Assembly: GCF_006864135.1 (NCBI RefSeq)
Contig: NZ_SADV01000001.1
Location: 124,001 to 188,000 of the forward strand
Origin: Lysinibacillus sphaericus
Lineage (GTDB): Bacteria; Bacillota; Bacilli; Bacillales_A; Planococcaceae
Length of the DNA: 64,000 nucleotides
Direction of reading: 5' to 3'
The number at the start of each line of letters is the position of its first letter. Within the stretch, counting starts at the first letter, position 1. Position numbers and translations under genes: made by a program. Shown here piece after piece: positions 34,514 to 44,158 of the stretch. The notes below the pieces were generated by a model that ran no database searches, had not been told where the DNA came from, and worked only from the letters and a program-made list of their open reading frames with translations.

Positions 34514-35614
34514 TTAAGCACCACATATATAGTCTAATATAGAATGTTGCTCATCCGTAGTTGATGAGGCGGTTTCAATGTTTAACAAAACAGTTTGTCC
34601 AGTTGAAGGAAGTTGGTGGGTGTCTGTAATAACGTTTAACAAATCTGAGCCGACTTGTACATTGCAAACAACTTCTCTTCCTTGGAATTGTACGTTATGC
34701 ACAATACCAGAAAATCCAGCTAACTTAGCTGTGTGAGGATTCTGTTCAATAATTTGTACTTTAAACTGCTCAGGACGAACTGGGCAGATGCCTTGGTTTT
34801 TAAAAGAGCTAGGAATATTTGGGATATACCACTGAAGGGTGTTATTAACAGCAGGGTAAAAATAATCGCCTTCCCATATGCCTTTAATTAAATTTGCTTT
34901 GCCAATAAATGTTGCGACGAAAGGTGTCTTCGGTTGAAAATAAATAGTCTGCGGTGTCCCAACTTGCTCGATTTTTCCTTCGTTCATGACGACAACTTTA
35001 TCTGCCATTGCGAGTGCTTCACTTTGATCATGTGTGACATAGACAATCGCTTTTTTAAACGTCCGATGAATTGTTTGGATTTCATTTCGTAATTCTATAC
35101 GAAGCTTAGCATCGAGACTACTAAGCGGCTCATCCATCAAAATTAGTGCAGGTGCAGGACTTAATGCACGGGCAATAGCGACACGTTGCTTCTGTCCACC
35201 TGAAAGTTCATGTGGGTAACGATGAGCTAAATGATTCAGACTAACAATATCCAACATTTCCGCTACACGTACCTCCATATTTTCTTTTAACTGTGACTCG
35301 ACAAATCGGTGATGCTTTAATGGAAAGGCAATTTGATCCTTTACTTTCATATGTGGCCACAGTGCAAAAGACTGGAAAACCAGACTAATATTACGTTGTT
35401 CAGGTGGAATATGAGCAACAGATTGGTCGTCCATCATTAATACTCCACTTGTCGGTTTCTCAAAACCTGCTAATATTCGAAGCAAAGTCGTTTTACCGCA
35501 TCCTGATGGACCGACAATAGCTACAAATTCGCCTTCTTCAATCGTCAAGTCAATGCCTTTTAATACGTCCATTGACCCGAAAGATTTTTTTAGTTGCTTT
35601 AATATCGTAATCAT
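34514..35614 (-). CDS. ABC transporter ATP-binding protein (Fe3+/phosphonate/hexose-phosphate type)
   Basis: A 366-residue ATPase of the PotA/FbpC class. Walker A is GPSGCGKTT near 34, the Q-loop is in LVFQSFALWPH, the signature is LSGGQKQRVAIARAL near 137, Walker B is LILMDEPLSSLD, and the H-loop is YVTHDQ. A TOBE-like domain occupies the C-terminal 110 residues (CPVRPEQFKVQ). It is the last gene of a six-gene operon and overlaps the permease gene by one base. The importer class is clear; the substrate must be inferred from the phosphatase genes of the operon. Confidence 0.93.
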   Translation of the reverse strand: MITILKQLKKSFGSMDVLKGIDLTIEEGEFVAIVGPSGCGKTTLLRILAGFEKPTSGVLMMDDQSVAHIPPEQRNISLVFQSFALWPHMKVKDQIAFPLKHHRFVESQLKENMEVRVAEMLDIVSLNHLAHRYPHELSGGQKQRVAIARALSPAPALILMDEPLSSLDAKLRIELRNEIQTIHRTFKKAIVYVTHDQSEALAMADKVVVMNEGKIEQVGTPQTIYFQPKTPFVATFIGKANLIKGIWEGDYFYPAVNNTLQWYIPNIPSSFKNQGICPVRPEQFKVQIIEQNPHTAKLAGFSGIVHNVQFQGREVVCNVQVGSDLLNVITDTHQLPSTGQTVLLNIETASSTTDEQHSILDYICGA

Positions 35615-37308
35615 TACAATTGCTCCTTTCTCCGGATGATTAGGATAATGCTATACAATATACCGGCTAATCCGGCCATATAGAGTAATACAATTACTGA
35701 AAACGCTGTGGAATAGGTCGTATAACCTGCTTGCTCAAAATTATAAATAAGCACTCCAATTGTTTCCGCCCCACTAGACCAAAGTAGAGAGGAAACGGTT
35801 AGTTCAGTTAAAGTAGTTAAAATAACTAAAATAGTACCGCTAATAATGCCTGGTAAAAATAACGGAAGTAAAATTGTCCGCCATTTGACAAACTGGGAAG
35901 CGCCTGCAATATGAGCTGCCTCTTCTAAATCTACCGAAACTTGCAAAATTGCTGTACTACTTCCGCGGACTTGTAGTAGCATAAACCGTGTAACATAAGC
36001 AATTAATAGAATCCAAATCGAGCCGTATAGTCCGGGATTCCAACCGGGAATAGGTTCCATCCAAGCCAAAATCATCGCTAGAGCAAGTACAATCCCCGGC
36101 AGTGTATAAGGAATAGCGATAATCATTTCAATTAATTTAGAAAACATAGTAGCCTGACGAATACGAATATAGGCAATCGCTGTACCAACGATTGTACAAA
36201 TTATTGCTGTCCCTAATGCTAATAAAGTACTTGTTTGCAGCGCATTCCCTACTTTGTTATAGTCATATAACAAAAAGTTGAAATTAAAAAGGGTAAGCGT
36301 TTCCCACGATAACGGTAATCCATATGTTTTTACTAAAGATGTTTTCACCATTGAAAATAACGGCATTACGCTGAATAATAAAACAATGCTCCAAACCACG
36401 ATTTCAGTACTGAGTCTCCATTTTCCCAAAAATATGCGTGGCTTTTCATCAACATAGCTTGTCTCAGTCGCTTTTGACTTTTTTAATAAAAGCCATTGAA
36501 GTCCAGTCACAATAAGGGCAATGAATGCGAGTAACACGGATAATGTAGCAGCACGAGCAAAGGCATTTTCACCAAAGCCGATAACTTCCTGGAAAATAGC
36601 TGTACTTAATACAGTAATGTTAGCAGGAATTCCTAAAAAAGCAGGAATTCCAAAGTTGTCTAAGTTCGATAAAAAAGCAATCATGCCGCCACCAATAATG
36701 CCTGGCAATGCAAGTGGAACTGTAACAACGCTAAATGCTTTCCATTTACCACCACCTGATGCAAGCACGGCCCATTCAAGTTCCCGTGGGATTCGCTTTA
36801 ATACATTCACTGTAAATAAATAGACGAGTGGGAAATGAGAAATTCCTAATAGAAATGTAATGCCTCCAAGCGAATAAAGGTTGAATGTTCCGAATGGAAT
36901 ATCTTTCACAAATTGTGTCCATGCAATCGTTACGATGTAAGATGGGATGATAAAAGGAAGTAATATAAATATATTAATCCATTTTTTTCCTCTGAAATCT
37001 GTGTAAGCCATTAGCCAAGCGAAAAATACACCTAGTAGCAACGATAGAGCAGTAGAGCCAATCACAATCCACATCGTATTCACAAGCATATTCCATGTAA
37101 AGGCTTCACTTAAAATTTTCGCATAATGGGCAACGGATAGTTGTCCATTATACTGAAAACTTTGCCAAACTAATCGCAAAACTGGTAAGAAGAAAAAGAT
37201 AAAGATGACAATTGCCGTTACAGTCATAATACCTTTTTTCGACCAAAGCTCAGTAGCTGATGAAGGCTGTGACTGTTCTGATTGAATGTTAAAAGATTTA
37301 TTGACCAC
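35614..37308 (-). CDS. Fused two-domain ABC transporter permease (FbpB/AfuB/PhnU type)
   Basis: A 564-residue permease with about twelve membrane helices and two BPD-type permease domains in tandem. The two cytoplasmic EAA loops are ELEWAVLASGGGKWKAFSVV-TVPLALPGI near 185 and EEAAHIAGASQFVKWRTILL-PLFLPGI near 455. The single-chain fused form is typical of Fe3+, 2-aminoethylphosphonate and hexose-phosphate (AfuABC) importers. The start is GTG at 37308, 2 bp after the binding-protein gene. One polypeptide supplies both transmembrane halves. Confidence 0.93.
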   Translation of the reverse strand: MVNKSFNIQSEQSQPSSATELWSKKGIMTVTAIVIFIFFFLPVLRLVWQSFQYNGQLSVAHYAKILSEAFTWNMLVNTMWIVIGSTALSLLLGVFFAWLMAYTDFRGKKWINIFILLPFIIPSYIVTIAWTQFVKDIPFGTFNLYSLGGITFLLGISHFPLVYLFTVNVLKRIPRELEWAVLASGGGKWKAFSVVTVPLALPGIIGGGMIAFLSNLDNFGIPAFLGIPANITVLSTAIFQEVIGFGENAFARAATLSVLLAFIALIVTGLQWLLLKKSKATETSYVDEKPRIFLGKWRLSTEIVVWSIVLLFSVMPLFSMVKTSLVKTYGLPLSWETLTLFNFNFLLYDYNKVGNALQTSTLLALGTAIICTIVGTAIAYIRIRQATMFSKLIEMIIAIPYTLPGIVLALAMILAWMEPIPGWNPGLYGSIWILLIAYVTRFMLLQVRGSSTAILQVSVDLEEAAHIAGASQFVKWRTILLPLFLPGIISGTILVILTTLTELTVSSLLWSSGAETIGVLIYNFEQAGYTTYSTAFSVIVLLYMAGLAGILYSIILIIRRKEQL

Positions 37309-37310
37309 GT

Positions 37311-38348
37311 TTACTCACCAAACATTGTTTTAAATTTGTTTTTATCTTCTTCACGATTGCTCAGTAACTCCTTCACATCACTTGAAAGTACTGTTAATTC
37401 TTCTACACTTTTCAATCCTTCCGGTGCTTTTACATCTGTACGGATAGGTGCATAGCCTTGCTGTGCAGCAAGATTTTGCCCTTCTTTAGATAAAACAAAA
37501 TCGATAAATGCTTGAGCTGCTTCTGGATCTTTGGCATCCTTTACAAGTCCAATTGGTTCTGTAATGACGGGTACTCCCTCAGTAGGGTAGGCGATTGCTA
37601 CTGGAGATCCCTCTTTCGCAGCATTGTTTACTAAATAATCAACAATCATCGCATAGTTGTTTTCACCAGCTTGTAAACCTTTTAGTGCTGCCCCGTTTCC
37701 TTGGACAACTGTCACACCATTTGTTTTTAATGCTGTATAGTAATCCCAGCCAAAGTTACTTTGTCGTGTAAAGATTCCTAAATTATAAGCTGCAGCACCC
37801 GAGTAAAGTGGACTAGGCATAATTGTTTCCTTGGATTTTTCTTCTAATATACTCCAAGATGTAGGAGCTTCTGAAACATTTCCAGTATGATAGCCTATAA
37901 CAGTTGCCATAACCTTTGTACCTGTATAAGTGTGGTCAGCATCTACAAATTTATCTGGGATATTTGCTAGCTCTTTTGATTCATAGCCTTCAAGTAAAGA
38001 TAGGCTTTTTAATTTTTCAAAAGTAACATGATCTGATAGTAATAGGACGTCAGCTTGTACATCCCCAGCAGTATTTTCAGCTAACACCTTACCAACAACT
38101 TCCTCTGTACCTGATCGGAATAATTTCACATCTATATCAGGGTACAGCTCATTAAATGCAGTAATTAATTGTATTGCATCTTCCTCAGGCTGTGATGTAT
38201 AGAAGCTAACAGTCCCTTCTAACACGTCCGCTGGTGCAGCAGTAGTTGAAGATGGCTGATCAGTAGTCTCCGTCTTTTGCTTTCCTGTTGATCCACAAGC
38301 TGCTAATATCATTGTCAAAAGTAAAGCTGTCATCCAAAGCTTTTTCAT
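37311..38348 (-). CDS. ABC transporter substrate-binding lipoprotein
   Basis: A 345-residue extracellular lipoprotein. The signal peptide ends MILAACGS with Cys18 lipidated, followed by a Ser/Thr/Pro linker. The mature domain (VSFYTSQPEEDAIQLITAFNELYPDIDVKLFRSGT) is the Fe3+/2-aminoethylphosphonate-binding-protein type. The tandem Tyr pair that binds iron in many FbpA proteins is not evident near the usual position, which favours an organic anion, as in AfuA. AAAGGAG lies 10 nt before the ATG. It sits 2 bp downstream of surE. Confidence 0.92.
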   Translation of the reverse strand: MKKLWMTALLLTMILAACGSTGKQKTETTDQPSSTTAAPADVLEGTVSFYTSQPEEDAIQLITAFNELYPDIDVKLFRSGTEEVVGKVLAENTAGDVQADVLLLSDHVTFEKLKSLSLLEGYESKELANIPDKFVDADHTYTGTKVMATVIGYHTGNVSEAPTSWSILEEKSKETIMPSPLYSGAAAYNLGIFTRQSNFGWDYYTALKTNGVTVVQGNGAALKGLQAGENNYAMIVDYLVNNAAKEGSPVAIAYPTEGVPVITEPIGLVKDAKDPEAAQAFIDFVLSKEGQNLAAQQGYAPIRTDVKAPEGLKSVEELTVLSSDVKELLSNREEDKNKFKTMFGE

Positions 38349-38350
38349 CG

Positions 38351-39124
38351 TTATTTTGCTCCTTTTAATAAAGTAATGGTGTGTTGAAACTGCTCATCAT
38401 TGATATGACTAATAGAAATAGGGGTAATGGTTGTATAACCTTGAGCTAGTAATGCAAAGTCGCTTTGTGTTACTGTACTTTCTACACAGCGTCGATGGTC
38501 TTTAAGCCAGTAAAAAATTTCCCCTAAATCATCTTGTATATGAATATGCTTATAGCGCTCTAAAGAAAAATCTAAAGTAGCAACGGTTGGTCCTAGATAA
38601 TGTTCTGGTGCAACGTAAGGAAGATTAATGTTATAAACAGTCCCAACTGTTAAAGGTTGATGAAGCAAATGTTGTAGCAATTGATATAAATATATTTTGG
38701 CATGCTTAAAATTAGTCTTTTGGGCATCATAAGCGTCGATAGAAATAGCAATTGATTTATAATGTAACGAGGCTGCTTCAATGGCTGCACTAATCGTACC
38801 TGAATAAAATACATCTTTCCCAATGTTCGCCCCTAAATTGATACCAGAGATAACAAAGTCGATTGGTTCATCCACCAATATATCTAATGCGAGCTTCACA
38901 CAATCAGCTGGTGTCCCATCAATCATCCAAGACATCACATGCTGCCCAAACAAATCGTTTTTTTGAATATTAAGTGGTTTACGTAAAGTTATGGAATGAG
39001 AAATAGCACTTCTTTCTTGATCAGGGCAGCACACATAAACAGTTCCAAAATTATTAAGCACCTCGATTAATGCTCGTACACCTGGTGCAAATAGGCCATC
39101 ATCGTTTGTAAGTAAAAAGTTCAC
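38351..39124 (-). CDS. surE: SurE-family 5'/3'-nucleotidase
   Basis: A 257-residue SurE phosphatase. The N-terminal LLTNDDGLFAPG holds the metal-binding DD pair, RSAISHSITL the phosphate-binding Ser/Asn loop, and FVISGINLGANIGKDVFYSGT the conserved Asn region. It starts at GTG 39124, inside the end of the TIM-barrel gene (26-bp overlap). SurE removes phosphate from nucleoside monophosphates and some other phosphoesters. Its place in an importer operon, rather than beside pcm/rpoS as in proteobacteria, is unusual and suggests a catabolic use. Confidence 0.92.
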   Translation of the reverse strand: MNFLLTNDDGLFAPGVRALIEVLNNFGTVYVCCPDQERSAISHSITLRKPLNIQKNDLFGQHVMSWMIDGTPADCVKLALDILVDEPIDFVISGINLGANIGKDVFYSGTISAAIEAASLHYKSIAISIDAYDAQKTNFKHAKIYLYQLLQHLLHQPLTVGTVYNINLPYVAPEHYLGPTVATLDFSLERYKHIHIQDDLGEIFYWLKDHRRCVESTVTQSDFALLAQGYTTITPISISHINDEQFQHTITLLKGAK

Positions 39125-39896
39125 GCTGTATAACCCCTACCTTTTCTAAATAATTAAGATGCTGTTGAAATAACGTGTCATCGTAACAAAGACCTTCGAT
39201 TACAACAGGCACCTCTAATTGCTCTATCATTGTCCAAAGTGATGGAGTCAACTGTAATTCGCCCGTACCAAGTGCTACATGATATTGAAGGCTAGTCGAA
39301 TCGCTTATATGAATTTTATCGATGGCGTGTAACTGCTGAAGTTCTTGTTCAATTGATATGCCTATATCAATGTGTGCAATATCAAAAGTTGTGCGAAAAG
39401 TCGGATATTGTTTTATAAGAGTGTTCAACATATTAGCCTGCCAATACAATTCTTTTGGTGTATGCTCCATTAATTCTATTGAAAGTTGAACTCCGATTTT
39501 TTCACTAGCCTCATACAATGTTTGTAAACTGCGTTGCATCGCAACCTTATACAGATTAACTGAATGGTTAGCAATCATTTTTCGACCTGGATGTACTGTA
39601 ATTGACGGCACATCCAATGCTTTTGCAATTAAAAGAGTGCGCACAACATCTTGCACTGATGCTTGGCGAATTTCTTCATTTAACGATGCAATATTTAAAT
39701 CCCAACTACGTGCATGTAATGTAAGAGCTAATCCAGATTGCTGTAATTCTTTTTCAATCGTGCCAATTGACCAGTCTGCTAAAATCATTTGTTCAACCCA
39801 GAGTTCGATGCCTTGCAGCTGCGCAACCTGCACTTTCTGACATATTTCTTCTAACGATTGCCCCCAAAAAAGTGTAGAAGAAGCAAAAATGTTCAT
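39099..39896 (-). CDS. Sugar-phosphate isomerase/epimerase-type TIM-barrel protein
   Basis: A 265-residue AP-endonuclease-2-type TIM barrel (xylose isomerase-like). Family landmarks include a strand-end Glu in GIELWVEQM, PSITVHPGRK with a His ligand, VQLSIELMEHT with a Glu ligand, FRTTFDIAHIDIG (Asp/His), and VPVVIEGL (Glu). It overlaps the PHP gene by 4 bp and surE by 26 bp, so translation is coupled. Members isomerise or epimerise sugars and sugar phosphates, or cleave phosphodiesters; the substrate is unknown. Confidence 0.85.
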   Translation of the reverse strand: MNIFASSTLFWGQSLEEICQKVQVAQLQGIELWVEQMILADWSIGTIEKELQQSGLALTLHARSWDLNIASLNEEIRQASVQDVVRTLLIAKALDVPSITVHPGRKMIANHSVNLYKVAMQRSLQTLYEASEKIGVQLSIELMEHTPKELYWQANMLNTLIKQYPTFRTTFDIAHIDIGISIEQELQQLHAIDKIHISDSTSLQYHVALGTGELQLTPSLWTMIEQLEVPVVIEGLCYDDTLFQQHLNYLEKVGVIQRELFTYKR

Positions 39897-40729
39897 AGTA
39901 GCACCCCATTTTTCTTTGTAAGAATCTCCTGTAAAAATTGTCGTACTGCTTCTTCTTGATACGGAACAGTTCCTGGTAGCTGCGGATTCTTAGACGTATG
40001 CCCATGAAAATCGCAGCCAACCGTCATGTATATTGAATAATGCTGTGCAACTTGCTTCCATTTTTCCGTCTCAGCAGGCGAATGAAGTGCATAATACACT
40101 TCAATGCCATCAATTCCTTCTTGTACAACAGTATCAATATCGAAAGGGAACTGGTAAATTCCGGGGTGTGCCAAAACAGCTAAGCCACCTGCATCATGAA
40201 TCATCTGAATCGCTTCGGCTGATGTAGCACCCTTTCTTGGTATAGAGGCGGGTGCCCCTTTTTTCAGCACAGTTTCAAATGCTAATTCACGTGTCGTAAA
40301 GGCACCCATTGCTACAAGCTCATCTGCAATATGTGTACGCACAATAATGCCACCTGCTGCGCGTCGCTGTACAGCTTTTAAGTCAATTGCATAACCAAAA
40401 GATTGGAGTTGCTCTACAATCTTTTCAGCCCAGAACCAACGCTCATTTCGTCGCATATCACAATATTGTTGCAATGGTTGATACGTTACATCTAATCCAT
40501 ACCCTAAAATATGTAGTTCCCCATTTGGCCCATCTGTATTAAACTCCATCGCTGGAATACATGTAACCCCACTTGGCACAAATTGCTGTACCGTTTCATA
40601 GGCAGCCAATGTATCATGGTCACTAATTGAAAAATAACGTAATCCCTGCTGCACAATTAACTGTACCAACTCTTTTGGACTTAACTCGCCGTCTGAGCAA
40701 TTTGTATGCATATGCAAATCTACTGACAT
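39893..40729 (-). CDS. PHP-domain phosphoesterase
   Basis: A 278-residue PHP-fold metal-dependent phosphoesterase. The N-terminal DLHMHTNCSDGELSP carries the HxH motif; ISDHDTLAA and CIPAMEFNTD carry further ligands; VLAHPGIYQFP and TVGCDFHGHTSKN complete the site. It resembles the YciV/TrpH group that hydrolyses 3',5'-bisphosphonucleotides or short RNAs. GGAGGTGAGG precedes the ATG at 40729. It is the first gene of the operon with the TIM-barrel, SurE and ABC-importer genes. Confidence 0.9.
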   Translation of the reverse strand: MSVDLHMHTNCSDGELSPKELVQLIVQQGLRYFSISDHDTLAAYETVQQFVPSGVTCIPAMEFNTDGPNGELHILGYGLDVTYQPLQQYCDMRRNERWFWAEKIVEQLQSFGYAIDLKAVQRRAAGGIIVRTHIADELVAMGAFTTRELAFETVLKKGAPASIPRKGATSAEAIQMIHDAGGLAVLAHPGIYQFPFDIDTVVQEGIDGIEVYYALHSPAETEKWKQVAQHYSIYMTVGCDFHGHTSKNPQLPGTVPYQEEAVRQFLQEILTKKNGVLL

Positions 40730-41009
40730 TTCCTCACCTCCATATTTACTTTAAAATACAATTGTTAATTAAAAATAGTTGGGAACGTAAAGGATTATTA
40801 ATTGTTTGTAAAGGGGGAATATGGATAAAGTCTTTTTTAATCTACAATCTTCTTGGTGAGTTTAAACTCTATTTACAAACTAATTTACATATAATTAATA
40901 TTATCCTTGCGATTCTTTGCTATGAATACGACACTCTAAAAGGGTCGTTAGATTTTATTCGATGCTTAGACTTGCGAGAAGTAAGTACAGAAATCAAAAA
41001 ACTAATTAT
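40730..41009. other. Gene-poor stretch upstream of the PHP operon
   Basis: About 280 bp that should hold the promoter of the six-gene operon. A plus-strand frame (FLIYNLLGEFKLYLQTNLHI to about 41010) is open but lacks a start with a ribosome site and matches nothing I know; it may be the decayed beginning of the insertion-sequence remnant that follows. Confidence 0.3.
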
Positions 41010-41275
41010 CTAAAAGAAAGCGCTCAGCGTATTAACTATTCAAAAACAGACCACGATGCCACATTTATGCGAATGAAAGAGGATTAAATGAAAAACAGTC
41101 AGTTAAAAGCTGGAGATAATGTACAAATAGCCACACAAATCAGTTCATTGTTGGATCTGCATTATATCGATGGTCAGGAAGCACACGTTGTTTCCAACCG
41201 TTTATGCATTAACTACTTGAAACATTACCCAAACTGGTCCTATCTGGAGAAGAGGGCACTGAAAAACTAAAAAAA
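41010..41275 (+). pseudogene. IS1182-family transposase fragment
   Basis: Plus-strand translation gives AQRINYSKTDHDATFMRMKED, a stop, then MKNSQLKAGDNVQIATQ, matching the YSKTDxDATFMRMKEDHMxNGQLKPxYNVQIAT core of IS1182 transposases. The remainder (to a TAA at 41268-41270) diverges. An in-frame stop and loss of both ends show it is dead. Confidence 0.75.
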
Positions 41276-41581
41276 TTCATTTTTTTATATTAGAAATCTA
41301 TCTTTTGTTATTTGAAAACTTAAAAAAGTCAATTTGCATCACATTTTTTGTGGCAAATCGACAAGTGATTCAAACACTATACGCTATAATCAACGAACAA
41401 ATGTGGGTGGATACAAACAAGACTACAAAATTTATATGCAAGGATGGTCCACTGGAATACAGTCTATGAAGAAATGAAAGAAAGGCTTAAGAGAAAACAA
41501 TAAAGCTGGAGATATGATTATATATGTAGCAAAAGTTAGATCTAAAGAAGCAACAAATTCCATAGAGGGTGACTATGTTAA
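41276..41581. other. Insertion-sequence debris with a 35-nt hairpin
   Basis: GTCAATTTGC (41328-41337) pairs with GCAAATCGAC (41353-41362), with CAC/GTG closing the loop. Downstream, frames such as NKAGDMIIYVAKVRSKEATN are short and broken. Nothing intact is present. Confidence 0.4.
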
Positions 41582-41908
41582 CTACTTGAGAGGAAATTGA
41601 TTCCATTCCTTTGAATACCGTTGATATTTATCTACGAAAAGGGATTTTTCGGAGAAACGCTTTCCACATTTACAAACATAACGACGACGTTTATAGAAAA
41701 GAATAGTTAAACGTTCAAACCACTTTAAATGATTGATCTTTTGTATACGATAATCGTGAACCTTCGAAGTTTCTTTTTTACAAACTGGACATTGATGCGT
41801 ACATTTAGGCAATTGTACATACAATGCGATTCGATCGCCTACTTCTTCTACTTTCGTAATCTCTACATCTTTTAATCCCGGAATATTCGTGTTAAAATTC
41901 ATATGCAC
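41582..41908 (-). pseudogene. ISL3-family transposase N-terminal fragment
   Basis: A 108-codon frame with the ISL3 N-terminal zinc-binding domain: VQLPKCTHQCPVCKKETSKVHDY, then RLTILFYKRRRYVCKCGKRFSE, with paired CxxC motifs. Full transposases are about 400 residues; the DDE catalytic domain is missing, replaced by unrelated sequence after position 41582. AAAGGTGAACTGTGC precedes the ATG. Confidence 0.85.
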
Positions 41909-42027
41909 AGTTCACCTTTCTATTACTTGTTTCTCGACAATTCAAGTATATATAAATCAGTGAATCTGTGCTTTTTTTATGCGTGTAATTGTGTGAATAC
42001 CCCAACAAATATTATAGAACCTAAAAA

Positions 42028-42065
42028 AATGTTCTAAAATTATAAATTAATTTTAGAACATTTTC
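42028..42065. terminator. Bidirectional terminator after the dynamin-like gene
   Basis: AAAATGTTCTAAAATTA pairs with TAATTTTAGAACATTTT (17-bp arms allowing a short loop), flanked by A and T runs. Confidence 0.85.
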
Positions 42066-42074
42066 TTTTAACAT

Positions 42075-43925
42075 TTATTCTTCATATTGAATATCTAATT
42101 TTTTCGGTATTTCTGGTATATCGTTTGATTTTACATCTACTTCTGTTAAAGCTAACGTATGTAATGGATATTTTTTCTGAACATCGAAAGGAATTGCGAT
42201 GCTCTCCATTTTATTGTTCATTTGACTACGTGCAAGTAGCCCATTATTTGTCAGGTCAATGCTTATAATACTGTTAATCGTTTCTTTTAGCATTAAAATA
42301 TCTTTTTCTTTTAACGGCATTTGTTCGTCCATTAAAAATGGTTGAATATTTTCTTTAATATAGCCCTGCGCCTCAATTAAACAAGAAAATTCATTTAATT
42401 TATTTGCGTATAACTTTAATTGGCGCTTTTCTTTTGAACGTTGGTGATTTAGCTCTTGCACTTTTTGCTCAATGCGTTCCAAACGTTTTTTCGTTAACTC
42501 CATAAGATAACTTTGTATTGAATAAATGGACTGAAGCATCGTTGCCTCCGCTTCTTGCACTTTTTCATATTGTGCAATACAAACAACTTGCTGCTCATTT
42601 AACTTGTTAACACGTTCCTTGAAAAATCCATTTTGTGTATGCTGACCAAAAATAGCTTTCATAAGACCTTTTCCGTGAATTTTTTTATGCTGAGCGTCCA
42701 ATCGATCATATTCACGTATATAATCGCTATGCATATTACGGTATTCCCGTAACATTTGTTGATAAAAAACAGCCTTTTCTGTAAAGCTTTCCACAATTTC
42801 ATCTTGAAAATAATCATTTTGTGAAATGGTTTGTAAAAGTTGGTATAATGTTTGAACATTTTCAAATACGTTGGCAACCTGCTCGTATTCTTGCTCATAT
42901 TCAGTTACAATCGCTAAATCACGTTGATAGCGTGAAAATTCGTATTGCGTATCGCCTGCATACTTTTCAATGTTCTCAACTGCAGATTGGAATGGATCTC
43001 TTTGTGGAATAACAGTTAATTCGAAGCGGAATCGTTCAAGCCATTGCAAGAAGCGAATTAAAATGCCATACGTTTTCTTATCACTATTTTCTGCAACCCG
43101 ATGAATTTCTGAAATTAATTGCTCATACTGACTTTTCTCCCAAAGCTCATCACTCTTAGTCTGTTTAGCTTCAATCGCTTCTCTTGCAGAGATAGCAACA
43201 AAATCACTTATTAAATGCCCAATTCGTTCTCTCTCAGCATTAATAAACGCCTGCGTATTGTCATTTGAATCTATGGCATTGATTACACAAAGAGGCTCAA
43301 CACCTTTGTTTTTTAGCGTTTCCATCAATAATATTTCAGGATAAATAGCCATCGAACCTGAGCGTAATACCCAAAAGATTTCATCAACACGGTTCATCAA
43401 TGCCTCTGGGAAGTAGGCCATTTCTCCTCCCCCAGCTTCCAATGAAACAGAGTCAATAATTGTTACTGATTTTAATAAATCGTTTTTCAAATATACTTCT
43501 AAGTAATCTAAATGTTCTCGTAGTATTTGAGATGCAAAAGTATCGCTAGTTGTCAATAATTCTAGCTTGCTCATATCAAATATTGCTACAACGCCATCTA
43601 AAAAATAAGCCTTTATTTCTTCATGTTCACCGTATCGCAAAAATGTATTTACCCCTGTTGGATGCTGATCACTAACAGGCAAAACTTGACGTCCTAGAAG
43701 TCCATTTACAAGTGTTGTTTTTCCAACACGCTCTTTCCCAACAATAAGAATCATCGTTTCGTTGTTAGCATCTTGAATGATACGATTTAAATGTTTAGCT
43801 GTATCTTTTACATAAGTATTTTGTACAATAATGCCATGTAATTGTCGCAAATGATCAACAAGCTGTGGCAAAATATTATTCGCTGAGGCTGTATATTCGA
43901 TCGGAACATCACCAATATTTGTCAT
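42075..43925 (-). CDS. Dynamin-like GTPase
   Basis: A 616-residue large GTPase. The P-loop GKERVGKTTLVNGLLG is near residue 66, a switch Thr lies in SDQHPTGVNTFLRYG, and VTIIDSVSLEAGGGEM occupies the DxxG position in a degenerate form. NAIDSND may stand in for the N/TKxD guanine motif. The C-terminal 300 residues are long charged helices (coiled coil), as in bacterial dynamins, without a clear membrane span. The start at 43925 follows AAGAGGT; the extension to 43979 is rejected. Bacterial dynamins remodel or protect membranes, some in phage defence; the role here is unknown. Confidence 0.8.
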   Translation of the reverse strand: MTNIGDVPIEYTASANNILPQLVDHLRQLHGIIVQNTYVKDTAKHLNRIIQDANNETMILIVGKERVGKTTLVNGLLGRQVLPVSDQHPTGVNTFLRYGEHEEIKAYFLDGVVAIFDMSKLELLTTSDTFASQILREHLDYLEVYLKNDLLKSVTIIDSVSLEAGGGEMAYFPEALMNRVDEIFWVLRSGSMAIYPEILLMETLKNKGVEPLCVINAIDSNDNTQAFINAERERIGHLISDFVAISAREAIEAKQTKSDELWEKSQYEQLISEIHRVAENSDKKTYGILIRFLQWLERFRFELTVIPQRDPFQSAVENIEKYAGDTQYEFSRYQRDLAIVTEYEQEYEQVANVFENVQTLYQLLQTISQNDYFQDEIVESFTEKAVFYQQMLREYRNMHSDYIREYDRLDAQHKKIHGKGLMKAIFGQHTQNGFFKERVNKLNEQQVVCIAQYEKVQEAEATMLQSIYSIQSYLMELTKKRLERIEQKVQELNHQRSKEKRQLKLYANKLNEFSCLIEAQGYIKENIQPFLMDEQMPLKEKDILMLKETINSIISIDLTNNGLLARSQMNNKMESIAIPFDVQKKYPLHTLALTEVDVKSNDIPEIPKKLDIQYEE

Positions 43926-44158
43926 CCCCAAAACCTCTTTTCGTATGTATCTAAAGTTATTATAAATGAAAATATTCATTTATTAATATATAGTACTAAG
44001 AAATAACGACAAAAAAGGACAATATACTTAAATGCAAACGTCACAAATAGGTAATAAATCTTATGCTTTTAAACGAGTTATCTCAGATACTATTATTCAT
44101 TCAGACTAAAAGAAATAAAAATTATTATTATAAATTCGTAAGAGAGTTAGTCTTTCCT

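Noticed and set aside
41328..41362. Hairpin as one unit of a CRISPR-like or array structure
   Set aside because: A single copy, with no repeats or spacers around it; it lies in insertion-sequence debris.
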